Notes: generated from the letters alone by a model not told the origin. 64,000 nucleotides of DNA from Nageia nagi (GCA_050084985.1 JBITNC010000002.1:38998001-39062000), one strand, 5' to 3'; positions 34,259-46,626 are shown, counted from the stretch's first letter. Translations and numbers: made by a program.

Positions 34259-34779
34259 TGAAGTTTATTACCATAAAATTATAATGTGCAATGCATTAAC
34301 ATTCATAATACAAACATCAATACATTATACAAAATGAAATTGGGATAAAAATAAAAATTTATTGCGAAAAAATTTACTGTGACATTTCATAAAATAGTTT
34401 GCATTATAAGTTAGGGTGCAATCTATGAGTTACATCAATCTACACCACAATCCAACCCAAGAATAAGTCTAGATTATTTATTTATACATATTAAAGCTTA
34501 ATTGAAAGAAACAAAAGGAAAAAATGAAGAAACTAATTGAAAAAGAGCAAAAAATAAATTAACAGTTCACCCCTAACTATTCTAAACTGCCAAACTAAAA
34601 CATGATTGTGTTTGAAGGAAAACATGTAGGGTCATTACATTTTAGAAAATGCAAGTGCATTTTGAAAATGCAACAACATTTTTATAGGAAATGCCCTAGG
34701 GGGTTGCATTTCATCTAAAATGTTAAATTTTATATTTTTGAGCTCAAATTATGGAGTCTGATGAAATGTACTTCCAACA
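34259..34779 (-). repeat. 3' LTR of copia element
   Basis: 521 bp, from TGAAGTTTATTACC to TACTTCCAACA on the + strand. On the - strand it is preceded by AATCAAGGGGGAGTA (34,780-34,794), a typical copia polypurine tract. Confidence 0.88.
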
Positions 34780-34814
34780 TACTCCCCCTTGATTGTGAGG
34801 GAGCTGACAATCAG

Positions 34815-36523
34815 GTCTCTAAACATCAAAACGTAAGATCTAGAAACTTATTTTATGAATAGATTTCCAATCTAATCCTTAGTATTGAATACCTCAGTTT
34901 GATTAGATACTTCTCCACCATGTCTTTGATAAAATGATACTTAATATCAAAGTGTTTAGAATGTGCATGTTGAACTAGATTTTGTGCTAACTTTATGGCA
35001 CTTTGGTTATCATAAAAAACTATAGTAGAATGTTCTTGCTTCTCACCAATCTCATCAAGAACTTTACTAAGGCATAAGGCTTATGCACCAATTGAGGTCC
35101 ATGCTATATAATCAACCTCAATAGAAGACAAAGAAACTATAGATTGCTTCTTTGAAACCCAAGCAATCAACCTAGTACCAAGTGAGAAGTAGTTACCACT
35201 AGTGGAATTTTGATCATCAAGATTACTTTCCCAATCTCTATCACTAAAACAAACCAACTTCAAATTATTAGTAGAGATGTAATGAAGGCCATAATTTATT
35301 GTACCATGTACATACCTCAGTATTCTCTTGGATGCTTTCAAGTGTAAGCAAGAAGGATTAGCCATATACCTAGAATAAAGAGATATTGCATAACATATAT
35401 TTAGCCTTGTATTACAAAGGAACATTAGACTCCCTACAATGCTCCTATACTTTATTTTACATAATTTTTGAGCCCCATTATTGGAACACAAAATATCTCC
35501 ATGGGAAATTGGAGTAGCTATAGGTTTGCATTCACTCATGCCAAACTTCTTCAACATCTCCCTAGCATATTTGGCTTGGTAAAGAAATATCTCATCATGT
35601 GTTTGATATACTTACATGAATAAGAAGTAACTCATCAAACCAAGATCATTCATATAAAATTCCTTTTTCATCTTAGCCTTAAAATAGTCACATAATGAAG
35701 AACTACTTCCAATGAATAGCAAATCATCAACACACAAGCAAACAAGTAGAATATCAATACCTTATGTCTTGTAATACAAAGTGTGCTCACTCTTACTTCA
35801 TTGAAATACACACTTAAGAAAGTGGTCATTGATTCTTGTGTACCAAGCTCTTGTATATTACTTCACTCCAAATATGGCCTTCTTCAATCTATAGACTGGA
35901 TCCTCTTTACCTTAAACCTCAAAACCTTGAGGTTGTGCCACATATACCTCTTTTTCAAGATATCCATTAAGGAATGTAATCTTCACATCCATGTGATGCA
36001 CATTCAAATGCTTATGGGAAGCTAATGAAAGCACCATCTGAATTGTCTTTTACCTTGCAATAGGAGAAAAAGTATCCTCATAGTCTATACCATACTTTTG
36101 TGTGAATCCTTTTGCTACCAACCATGCTTTATACCTTTCAATGGAACCATAACTATTCCTCTTGATCTTGTAGATCCATTTACATCTAATACATTTTCTT
36201 TTTGTAGGAATATCACACAACTCCCATGTGTCATTCTTGAAAATGGAATACACCTCCTCATTCATAGCCTTCATATACACTTTATTAGAACAAGCTTGTT
36301 CAAAACAAGAAGGCTCAAAATCATCAAGTTTAGTAACTTTAGAAGATTTAGAAACATTTTCATTATAAGTAGTAGAAATAAGTGCATAATTTACCATATC
36401 ACCTTTGGGCTCACCATTGTCTTCATCTCCCAACATTTGTAAGTTTTTAAGCCTTTTCAATGTAGTATCAAGCTCCTTGTGTTGAATCCTTGACAACCTT
36501 GTAGAGATATTTTGGTCTAACAT
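34815..36523 (-). pseudogene. Copia reverse transcriptase and RNase H remnant
   Basis: RT opens at 36,050-36,523: MKAMNEEVYSIFKNDTWELC, KWIYKIKRNSYGSIERYKA, LVAKGFTQKYGIDYEDTFSP. It continues through stops with MDVKITFLNGYLEKEVYVAQ and the active-site motif CVDDLLFIGSS (family YVDD, both Asp kept). RNase H is open at 35,081-35,557: CKPIATPISHGD, RSIVGSLMFLCNTRLNICYA, CFSDRDWESNLDDQNSTSG and SKKQSIVSLSSIEVDY. It then decays through a C-terminal part (KHFDIKYHFIKD) towards the polypurine tract. There are about half a dozen stops or frame changes over the whole region. Confidence 0.93.
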
Positions 36524-36699
36524 TTATGAATATGGATGTTTCAAAACTCTTTTACCTTTCATTGACTGATTTATACACTCACTTGGTGATGGAGGTGAAG
36601 AAGAACCATAATGTGGACTTGATGGTGCACTAGAAGACCCCATTTGTGATGAGGAATCAAATCTAGGCTGAACTTGATTTTGTTAAACATGGGTGGGCT

Positions 36700-37720
36700 G
36701 AACACTTCCTTGATCATTTGAAGCAACTTCTTCAAACATACTATAATCAACAAACAACTTTTGGCATTTTTGAGACTTCCAACTTCCCCCTTCATTAAAA
36801 ATGGCATCTGTGGACACCACAACTTTGTGATAAATTGGATTAAAAAATCTATAAGCTTTGGAGTGTTCACTATAGCTAATAAAAATACACCTCTCACTCT
36901 TAGAATAAAGATTTTTTCCATACTCATCATTCACATGAACATATGCTACACAACTAAATACTTTGAAATGTTTCACACTTGGCTTCTTTCCAAATCAACA
37001 TTCATATGGAGTAATATTATCCAAACTCCTTGTATGACTCCTATTTAAAATATAAACTATATTCCTTATAGATTCAACCCAATAAAAATTACTCAAACCT
37101 TTAATGTGCATCATACACCTTGCCATCTCTACCAAAGTACAATTATTTCTTTCAGCTACCCCATTTTGTTGGGGTGTATATGGTGATGTTAATTTTCTCT
37201 TGATTTTGGAATAGCTACAAAATTTCAATAAATCATTAGATAAAAACTCACCACCATGATTATTTATTAAATACTTAATAGTATTCCCACTCTGATTCTC
37301 ATCACTAGCTGTAAAATCCTTAATGCACTCAAATGCCTCATCTTTGTGTTTAAGATAATATGCCCAACAATAACTGAAAAAATCATCAATAAAGGTAAGA
37401 AAATAATAAGCTTTACCCATACTTTGTATTTGCATTGATCCATAAATATCACTATGAACTAGTTGTAGAAGAGATTGAGCTCTCCATTCTTTAGAATATG
37501 TCGCCTTCCATACTTTTCAAGAGCACACCCTTCATAAACTTTTGTAGTATCTTGAAACTTTGGCAAACCATACATAAGTGGAGATACAAGCTTTAATCTT
37601 TGAAAATTCACATGACCAAATCTTAGATGCATAAAGTTTCATTATCATAAATGGTCATACAATAAAGGCCTCCCCCTTGCTCAACAAACTTAATGGGAAA
37701 AAGTTTATTTTTATTCATTT
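36700..37720 (-). pseudogene. Copia integrase remnant
   Basis: The pre-integrase zinc region reads LRFGHVNFQRLKLV ... YEGCALEKYGR, with one Cys of the Cys pair changed to Tyr. The core is open at 36,995-37,435: YYFLTFIDDFFSYCW (first Asp present), INNHGGEFLS where the family has a DNGGE-type block (second catalytic Asp lost), and TPQQNGVAERNN (Glu present). The C-terminal part continues in another frame at 36,683-36,976 (FKVFSCVAYVHV, RCIFISYSEHSKAYRFFNP). The missing Asp and the frameshift make it inactive. Confidence 0.92.
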
Positions 37721-37791
37721 TTACTATAGTGACCAGCCTTCCACCTTTGTTCTTGTCATGTATTTTGCATATTTATCTTCAAAACCAACTT

Positions 37792-39090
37792 TTAACTATT
37801 TTCAATCATTTTACCAACACTTAAAAGAGAATGTTTCAAATCAAGAGAAAAATAGATACTTTTTACCTTCATAGTACCTATTTTGGTAGGAACCACCATT
37901 TCCCCCTTTGCAATCACATCCACTATTTTCTCATCCCCAAGTTTGATATTAGAACTATAGGAATGATCAAAAGATGAAAAAAGCTCCTTCTTTCTAGTCA
38001 TATAGTTAGAACAACCACTATTAGGAACCCAAGTTTCATCATTGATGAAATCTTTTGATTTGTCATGTGAAAGAAGTATTTTCCCTCCATGATTCTTCTC
38101 TTGGAAAATAGAAATAAACAAGTAATCTTCTTCATAGGATTCTTTGTCTCCATAATTGGTTGATCTAATACTATTTTGGGAGGCCTATTTGAGCCTACAC
38201 TCCATCTCATAATGGCCATACTTGTTACAATGATAACATTAGACATTCTTCTTATCTCTTCCTCTACCTCTAGAACTAGATCCTCCTCTTGTACTTGCAC
38301 TATTTGCTTGATCACAATAAGGAATATGATTTCTCCCTCTTTGTCTTCTAGAAGAGCCTCTTCCATTTTAGCCTCTACCTTTATAACCTATACCTTGATC
38401 TCGTCTACTATTGCTTTCATTCTTCCTAAATGAGAATGTTTGTTATTCACTTGCACTAATGTTGGATCTTCTCAAAAACCTCTCTTCATGAAATGTAAGA
38501 GATCCAACTAACTATTCAAACTCCATGGTCGAAAGCTCTTTGGTTTCTTCAATGATAAGAGCCACATTATCCCATTTTGATACTAAATTCCTCAATACTT
38601 TCTTAATCACTAAATTCTTTTCCATATCATCACCAAGGATGGTCATTTTGTTCAATATGGCCTTCACCCTTATATAATAATCACCCAAACTCTAATTTTC
38701 ATGTTGTTTGAGATTCTCAAAATCTCTTCTAAATGTTTGAAGCTTAAACTCCTTTACTTTTACACCTCCTTGGTAGGCTTCTTTAAAACCCTTCCATGCA
38801 TCAAAAGTGGTTTTGTGGTAAGAGATTAGTGGAAATATGATCTTATCAAGAGCAGCCTAGATATGAGATAAATCCAAGAAGTTCTCTTCTTCTTCTCTTT
38901 ACTCTTCTTCTTAGTGTCTTCACTTAGAACACTCTAATCATTAGGCTCTTTATAGCCATCCTCTATAATATCTTATAAATCTTTTCCTTCTAAGAGATTA
39001 ATCATATTGATGCTCAAATATTCATAATCTATCCCATCAAATTTAGGAGTTGGTATTGAATTTAAGTTGCTAGATATTATAGCAAATCTT
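37792..39090 (-). pseudogene. Copia gag and protease remnant
   Basis: Gag begins near 39,080 with IPTPKFDGIDYEYLSINM, continues with AWKGFKEAYQGGVKVKEFKL and VLRNLVSKWDNVALIIEET (UBN2-type gag), then an Arg/Gly-rich stretch and the zinc knuckle CYHCNKYGHYEMEC at 38,196-38,237, intact as CCHC. The protease reads WVPNSGCSNYMTRKKELF: the catalytic Asp of the family DSG motif is Asn, which should abolish cleavage. Stops occur in gag (for example inside the GDYY region and before LVGSL). Open pieces lie at 37,998-38,366 (out of frame) and 37,792-38,121 (protease). Confidence 0.9.
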
Positions 39091-39137
39091 CAACATGACT
39101 TAGATTTGCCAAAAATTCTTTCCAAAATCTTTCACAA

Positions 39138-39659
39138 CACCTATATTATGATAATATTATAATGTACAATGCATTAACATTCACCATACAAATATCAATA
39201 CATTATACAAAATGAAATTGGGACAAATCTAGAGATTTATTATGGAAAACTTTACTGTGATATTTTGTCAAATAGTTTGCATTACAAGTCAAAGTGCAAT
39301 CTATGAGTTAAACCAATCTACACCATAATACAACCCAAGAACAAGTATAGATTATTTATTTACACATCCCAAAGCTTAACTGAAAGAAATAGAAGTAAAA
39401 TTGATGAAAAAATCAACTAAAAAAGAGCAAAAAATGACTTGATAGTTCACCCTTAACTATTTTGAACTTCCAAATTGAAATGTGATCACATTTTAGGTAA
39501 AATGTGTTGGGTCAACCCATTTTAGAAAATGTAGGATCATTTTAAAAAAGTGATGGTAGTTTTGCAGGAAATGCCCTACGGGGCTATGTTTTGTCAGAAA
39601 GGTTAAATTTTGCATTTTTGAGCTCAAATTCTAAAGTTTGCTTAAGTGTACTTGAAACA
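39138..39659 (-). repeat. 5' LTR of copia element
   Basis: Ends TACTTGAAACA at 39,659, then CTGAT. It aligns with 34,259-34,779. The inner edge is approximate because the first bases have diverged and no clear Met-tRNA primer site is readable next to it. Confidence 0.8.
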
Positions 39660-39719
39660 CTGATAATGGATAGTTGGATATATTTACAAACACTTTACCA
39701 AAGATAACTTAGGAACTAA

Positions 39720-40650
39720 AAGGCTTTATTGGTTTGGTAAGTACTTCACATTGTATGTAATATTATTTCCCTAATAGGTATGGATGCAAAAAATATCAAT
39801 AACAAGCAAGTTAGGGTTATGTTGAAAGAAAACCAAAACACAATGGTGGAGCTTACAAAATGAACACTGATAATGGTGTGTGAGACTATTTGCATATTAC
39901 AACAACATAAAATACACCACCAAAAAGGCACCTATTTTTGTACTTGCATCTGCAAATTTTGTATGGTTTGTTAAACCTTCCTAGGTATGCAAAGTTATTA
40001 CCTAAATTTGAAAAACTACAAATTGTAGTGTACCATAGGTAGGTTATTTTTTACATGATTAAAGGGTTATGTCACCTTATCATAATGGTCATGTCATTAT
40101 TTCATCTATCTTTTGGGTAGATTTTGAAGAAGTCCCTCATGTATTTTTCTTTCAAATTTGTCAAAACCTACATCATTAATGATGTGCAACTATTTTTGCA
40201 CCATTAATGACATGTGTTTCCTAGACCAAAAAAGAAATAAATAGTATATCATGTTTCATTAAATTCTATTGAGTTATTTTAAAGGCATGTACTCAATTTT
40301 TACATCCGATAAAAAAGAAAAACTTGCATAGGTTCATAAATCTTGATTTCTTACAAATAGGGAATAGTTATTTGTGTTTCATTCATTTCTAAGTGTGAGT
40401 TAAAAAGTGAAATTGACTGTTGCTTATGCATTTGATTCATTAGGTATGTTTATTCATAGGTTATATTATTCTTTTTATTCAATAAAATACAAATAATAAT
40501 ATGCAATAATGTATATGGCTTATTGATTACAATATTGAAACTCATCCTTTGAAGTTTAAATTGTAAATCAATTTTAAATACAACTATATAAACAAGCAAA
40601 TGAAAAATAAAAAAATGAGCATACATTTATAGTTGTATATATAAAAAAGG
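39720..40650. other. Non-coding internal part of element B
   Basis: It lies between the end of the gag remnant and the antisense PMD pseudogene. AT-rich with no motif recognised. Confidence 0.45.
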
Positions 40651-40655
40651 AATAT

Positions 40656-40680
40656 TATATATATATATATATATATATAT
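40656..40680. repeat. (TA)n microsatellite
   Basis: A run of alternating T and A next to the 3' end of the antisense PMD pseudogene. Confidence 0.95.
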
Positions 40681-40689
40681 CAAAAGGGG

Positions 40690-42545
40690 ATGGCTTCATG
40701 TCTCAATGTACAACCTAGTGGCATGCACTACTACCACTACTCCTAGCATCACTATGCCTAGATACCCTCTTAGAATCACTTCTTTATCTAGAAATGGAAA
40801 TCTTGCTTGATACATCACTAGCACTAATCTTGTGAGAGTCCAATATTGCATTGGTTCTATCATACTTCCCTCTAAGCTTCTTTATCCTATCCATGAGCTA
40901 ATGGATAAAATCCCATTGGTCATTGGGTAGAGGCATATCCACCCTCTCTTGTAACCTCTTCATGGACTAATCCATGGAGGCTATTTGTGCATCCTGAGCT
41001 GCAAGAGTGGCTTGTAGAGTGGATAGCTATGATTTCAATTTAGGAACCCTAGCATCAAAAGGTTTAAGCCTCTCAATATTCACCTCCAAGATAGTAATTT
41101 GAGTTGTAGTCTATCTTGTAGAACACATAGAGGTTATATATTAGTTTGCTTCCCATAAATATGTCAACAAAAAACTAAAAAAGTATCATAAACCAATAAG
41201 TGTTTTATAGAGTGTTACTTGTTACAACAAGTGGTAGGGCCTCAACTAAGGCTTCCAATATTGGTGCTGGTATGGATGACTCATTATGAATGAGAATTTT
41301 ATATATAGGATTATTGACATTCTATGGGTCCTCATCAGAAGACCATCTGAAGGGGTAGCAACCATCTCCTCATCCTCATCCTCATCCTCATCCCTACCCA
41401 ATACATCTAGTCCAACTATCTCCCACCATAACATATACCCCCTCATAGTACCCAAAGCCATGGATGTATCCTTGATAGCATCTAACATCTTGGGCTCCTC
41501 CTAGGTAATCTACCATCCAAGTATGATCTCTACCTTTGTGGGGCCATTTTGTTGGTCCTCTACCATATATAATACATTGGGGTAGGTGGAATGCCCTATC
41601 AAATCCCAAACTATTTGAGTACCTTCTAGGGTAGGTATGGCTCCATGAGCTTCCTTCAGGTCTAAAGGAAGCATAATTTCCTCACCCAGGTAAGCTAGTG
41701 GGCATACTTATCCCAAATAAAATCCACATAAAAGATCCAAACTAGGTCCTTTGGTTGGAGTCTATTAATCCCTTACCACCTTATCTCTAGTGAATGTGGA
41801 TACTTGTATCCATGTAGACTCAACACCCACTAGGTAATGGTAATATTTGTAGGATCCTCCCTCACCCTCTAGAGTCCAACTAGCTAAATCATAACTATCT
41901 TCTCATATATCCATACTTGTAATCCAATATGAACAATAGTGATGTTGAACTTATCAACACAAATAAAATTATATAGATCTTTATATAACTGTGCCAAAAT
42001 AATATGATCCCATGCATACCTTGTGCCCTAGCACAAATATCCTTCACTATCTATACTAGCCCTAATGAAAATGTTGAACTACTCTTGTTCAAGTGTAAGA
42101 ATGTAGAGATAATGGAGGCAATGATTAGCCTCAAATGCCTAGCTAGAAAGGAAAATTTACATGCCTTAGATAATTGGGAGGACCTATGCTACCAATCATG
42201 GTTTTCCTCCCCTTTCAACCATATAGAATATCATTTCCTATCATTATTATATGTAATCTCAACCCAATGCACAATCCAACCTCAAATAGGAATACCCCAT
42301 ATCTTATAAACAACCAGTAATATGACTATCATTTCACCTGGGGGCAAGTGAAAACTATTGGTCTATGGATCCCACCTCTCTACCATTGTCATTAAGAGAG
42401 AAATATCATATTGTATATAAACAACCATAACCAAGTGAATCAATCCAGAATGCATGGGGATAGCATCCACATGGATCATCCTAGGCCATTCCTTGGCCTT
42501 TTCCAACATATTCATAGACATGGGTCTATACCTAATGTTAACTTT
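40690..42545 (-). pseudogene. PMD pseudogene 1, antisense inside element B
   Basis: About 620 codons of a plant-mobile-domain protein on the strand opposite to gag. Near its start (about 42,515): MNMLEKAKEWPRMIHVDAIP, then MHSGLIHL. The signature at 42,329-42,395 is MVERWDP, stop, TNSFHLPPGEMIVIL, then IWGIPI; it matches the PMD pattern ERWxPxTxTFHLPxGEMxxTL. The middle (41,246-41,609) holds an acidic run (EDEDEDEE) from a TCCTCA repeat. The C-terminal part (about 40,850-41,090) looks like a coiled coil (LSTLQATLAAQDAQIASMD), then LMDRIKKLRGKYDRTNAILD and a Ser-rich tail. Stops and frameshifts are scattered through it. Its function is unknown; family members include transposon-borne proteins and the host factors MAIN/MAIL. 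A similar relic lies at 29,700-31,275. Confidence 0.82.
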
Positions 42546-44679
42546 GTGATCTTACAAAAATTAAAAAAAAACCCAAATTCATGTTAATTATTGAAAAAAA
42601 TCAAACTATATAAAAATAAAATAAAATAAAAATTGAAAGACAAAAATCCTTTGAAATAATGTGCAATAAAAAAAGGGTTTCATCAGGGGTAATTAAGAAG
42701 TGAAAAGGCTAAAAATAAAAAACTATAGGGTTTCAATATGGATGGAGAATTAAAAAAAATATGAATAAAAATAAATGAAAACTCATCACATGCTCGAAAG
42801 GGAGGCTTCGAAGATACTCAGCGATGTGTCCCTTCTACATAGTCAAAGGTCATTCAACAACATGCCAATCATTTTTTGTCATGTCTACAAATGAGTAAGA
42901 AAAATGAGTGATTGGGGGTAACAAGGTCAAAGGAAAATTGAATGACAGAGATCAGTGATAAAGGGGATCAAATGGTGGCACAATACTTGAAGAGCTCAAA
43001 AGATAGGACAATAAGAAGGCAAAATGAAAATGATTAGAAGTCAATGCAAAAAAATCCTTTTTTTATTTAAAATTTCACCCTAATCCTAACCTATATGAGT
43101 TCCTTTAAAATGTAAATTTTAATGCCTAAAAAGTGGTAAATTATGTTAGCAAAATGCTTAGAATTATTTTAATTGCTAGACACTTATTTTTCAAAAACCA
43201 ATTATGCTAAATTCACACTATCGATGATGTCCAAAATGTAAAATTGATGTACATTTAATTCAAGATGATAAAAATGGTAATAGAGTGATATTCAATGTTC
43301 ACATTTTGAATTTATCAAGAAATTGATTATGTTACATTTTTCATATTTATTAATATTAAATAGATGTCGTTAACAGTGTGTTTTATGTAAAATTAGCCAA
43401 TGATTCAAGTGCCATATTCTAATTTTGGTTTCACTAGATCAAAATAGATGCATAAAATATATACTAAATTATGAAAAGAAGGAATTTTTAATTTGTCAAA
43501 TCTAATTTTATTAAATACATGTGTGAAATTTTGATTTTTGCATAGATGCATGTTTTAAAAATGGTGAATATCTGAATAATTAGTTTGCAATACCAATTGA
43601 ATAAACTCTTTTTCTTGAAGTGCATTTCTATCATTATCATCCTATCAATGGTGTGATTAAAGTCAAATTACATATGCTTTCAAGTGTTAATAATGTTATC
43701 ATGGTTTTAATACATCAAAATGATTGGTATCATGCTTGTACGATCGTTGCATAGATGAAAGGTATATAAGGTCAAAATTGGTCAAATCAATGGTTATTTG
43801 AAAAATTTTATGATATGAAGAAATGTTCTTTCAATAATTTTATGATGGAAAATGATATCAATTGATGTTAATCGATAATGTGTCAAATTTACAAACCATA
43901 TATCACTTTCCTCAAGCTCTTAATAGTGTATCTTTACTATAAAATCATTACAAATTAGGCATGTTATAAATACTCAAATATCTATCTAAAAATACCATTA
44001 TTTCACAACTATGCACTAAAATGAGAATGTTGAAGAAAATTGTAAAAGAGATCATTACCAAATTCTATGGAATTAATGTTTTCAATGGCATAGGTTTACT
44101 TTGAAAATCAATGAAATCAATCAATTCAATGGGATCAAAATGCATAAGGCTAATGGATATTTGTATATTGAGTAATTTTTATAAAAATTAAATGAAATTG
44201 TCTTAATAATTCATAACAATTCAGTGGTATGCTAAAAAATGTTTTCAAGGCCATGATCACTCCATGAGAAAAATCTCTCAAAAATTGCAAGTTATTCCAA
44301 TCTTGGGACATGAAAGGACCTCATCAACTTGATAATCATGGTTCAATATAACAATTTATCTCAATGACCATAGTAATATATTGGATATTATATTTCTTTT
44401 GTGATATATGTGGGTATTATTTTGGATTATTCTCAAAAGGTATTATCTGGGAGAGCAGGACCCGAATAGAGGTGCTCTCCTCATATACAGATTCTAATTT
44501 TTGGCTTGATTCCCAAAGAAGCTAGAGTGAGAGAAAATACAAGACCAAAAGGGGCATACAACTTATCATACTTGACATATCTATCAAAAAAAAGGAAGTC
44601 CACTTTACTATTGAATATTTCCTTCTCTTCTTTAGATTTCTTTAGATTATGCAATTTCAATGCTTTTCATTTCATATAC
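42546..44679. other. Non-coding 3' part of element B
   Basis: AT-rich DNA from the PMD start to the polypurine tract. It may hold the promoter for the antisense PMD gene, but I see no convincing TATA context. No other motif recognised. Confidence 0.45.
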
Positions 44680-44693
44680 AAAGAGGGGGAAAA
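44680..44693 (+). promoter_or_regulatory. Polypurine tract of element B
   Basis: AAAGAGGGGGAAAA, all purines, ends exactly where the 3' LTR begins with TG. Confidence 0.85.
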
Positions 44694-45412
44694 TGAGATG
44701 CCTAAAAATGATTTATTATTTATTTAATAAATCATATTTAGAATTCCTAAATGAATTATTGTAATATTACAAATGTTAAGATAAAGTTGATATCATAATG
44801 CAATACCATGTGTTATATTAAATGCTAAATCATTTATCATTGTTCATATTTTAAATTATCTTGAATACAACAATGATCATATTATTGTTAGAAGTCGAAC
44901 TTCACTCCTTTTCATATCTTTGTAGGCTATATATACGAGTGGAATAGGTTGATCTATATATATCAAAACTCTTTGATATGATAATATATTTGATAAGTGG
45001 TTGTTTGTTGCAATCTTCATCAAGCAACAATGTCTGTCAATGCCACCTATTATGAGAAATTGTTATACTCTAAGCTATGAAACTTTATATATTTAAAGGC
45101 ACTTCATAATTCATCATATCACATGTTGCTAATGACATGAATTTAGAGGATCAAGGATCTTATATTTTGGTGATCACTTCTATTGATTCATTCATGAGAA
45201 GATCCATAATGAGCTCACCTCCAATTCAATCCCAATCCTTTGAAGATCAATTGATATTTGTTGTTGAGTATTGTACTTGAACTTCATATCGCATGCATGC
45301 CATTCATGTATATTTATCATATCTGATATAGTGTACATATTTATTTCTTCTTATATTGTAGATAACTTTATTTATTATGTATATTTATATTTTACCCAAT
45401 TTATCGTCTACA
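44694..45412 (+). repeat. 3' LTR of element B
   Basis: Begins TGAGATGCCTAAAAATG directly after a polypurine tract, ends TCGTCTACA, then TTTAC. It aligns with the 5' LTR throughout, with a short extra segment near 45,275 (about 25 bp). Confidence 0.9.
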
Positions 45413-45417
45413 TTTAC

Positions 45418-46623
45418 ATTCACTCTCACTCTCTTGACTTGATACACCTAACCAAATATGATACCATTAATCACCTCTCCCTCTATTAACATTAATATTG
45501 AATGTAGCTTAAAAAATCAATGATTAAATAATCCTCATGGTATCATTACCACAACCTATAAACTAACTCAAAACCAACTAACATGCCATACTGAAGTGTT
45601 GGTCTATTTCTTAGACTCATCAAAAGTGCATACTTCTTGCTAAGCATATGTGGTTTGTATGACCCTAATTCAACCCTTTTGATCAAAGTGCATGTTCTTT
45701 GCATAAAGTGCATACATGCTTTATGGAGTGATGCATGCCCTAGACCTATAAAATACTCAAAACTTAATCAAATCCTAACCCTATGATCAATGTTTCATCT
45801 AAATTTAGATAAAAAATCAATATACCCAACATTGATCACCTCATGATCTCCTCCAAAGTTTCTCAACTTCCTTGTATGGTGTCATTTTTTAAAAATGCAT
45901 TCCTACTCCTCACAAATCCCTCAAAAACCCTACACTACAAAATACAAATGAGAAACTGATAGTTGAATGTCTTCTTTTATCCTTTCCCATGTGCATGGAG
46001 CCCAACACTCTTGCTAAGGTTTACCCTTAATGCAACACATCAGCCATAGAATGTGTGCACATATTCAAATTTTCACTTTTTTATCAAATTTTAATCAAAT
46101 AATCTCATGATTTCATCCTCATAAACTCATTTTTGAGTGGTTAATCATCATATTCTCTCTTAATATCTTCATTTACTCATTATCACAAAAAATTTCTCCT
46201 TTCATAAGAGAATGCTATTCTCATGATCAAGCTTCAAACTATCACTAGCCTTTTATGGGGTAAAATTAGAATCTATTTTACAAACAACTTTGAATTAATG
46301 CTAGGTTTCAAATGCTTATTGTCATATCAATGTAAGCCCATGACTACAAGATTACCAATTTGAAGTCATTTTCAAAGTCTATCATTTCACTCAAATGGTG
46401 TCTACAACTTTAAAATAATCACAAACTCCCTTGATTGGGTTGTTCTTCCTTTATCATCATTAATTAAATATCTCATGAATCATCATGTCTCTCAAATAAT
46501 TTGTATGTTACATTTTATCTTAGTTACAAAATAAATCACAAAAGGGGCAACTTTAGAAACCTAAAAGTTGGACATTTTATCCCCTAATTAGTTTAATTCA
46601 CTAATTAGCCCTCCTCTTATCAT
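45418..46623. other. Continuation of older element; little recognisable
   Basis: The first bases continue, on the - strand, the reading frame of PMD pseudogene 2 across the insertion site of element B. The remainder up to the CACTA terminus is AT-rich and not assignable; it may include the N-terminal part of PMD 2 and the 3' end of its host element. Confidence 0.45.
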
Positions 46624-46626
46624 AAT

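Larger units (their letters stand above)
34259..39659 (-). mobile_element. Ty1/copia retrotransposon nested in element B
   Basis: A 5.4-kb element on the - strand, with target duplication CTGAT at 34,254-34,258 and 39,660-39,664. LTRs of about 520 bp lie at each end. The order gag, protease, integrase, RT, RNase H, with integrase before RT, defines copia. All domains are present but carry stops, frameshifts and altered catalytic residues. It interrupts the gag remnant of element B, so it is the younger insertion of the two. Confidence 0.95.
31276..45412 (+). mobile_element. Gag-only LTR retrotransposon B with antisense PMD gene, split by copia
   Basis: LTRs at 31,276-31,970 and 44,694-45,412, primer-like site after the left LTR, polypurine tract before the right LTR. 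The target duplication is TTTAC (31,271-31,275 and 45,413-45,417). Without the nested copia element it is about 8.7 kb. In order: an extra ORF (32,137-32,610), gag remnants (32,630-34,258 and 39,665-39,720), a non-coding stretch, a PMD pseudogene on the opposite strand (40,690-42,545), AT-rich DNA, 3' LTR. No pol is visible. Gag and primer site resemble element A. It inserted into an older antisense PMD sequence. The LTRs differ by roughly 10% over the ~115 bases I compared. It may be a non-autonomous partner of Tat elements such as the pol relic to its left; this is inference. Confidence 0.9.

Noticed and set aside
41246-41609. Overlapping frames on both strands around an acidic repeat as a separate gene
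   Set aside because: The - strand reading belongs to PMD pseudogene 1; the + strand frame is its Ser-rich shadow from the TCCTCA repeat.
40690-42545. PMD sequence as a functional host MAIN/MAIL-type gene
   Set aside because: Multiple in-frame stops and frameshifts, and its position within the LTRs of element B, mark it as a transposon-borne pseudogene.
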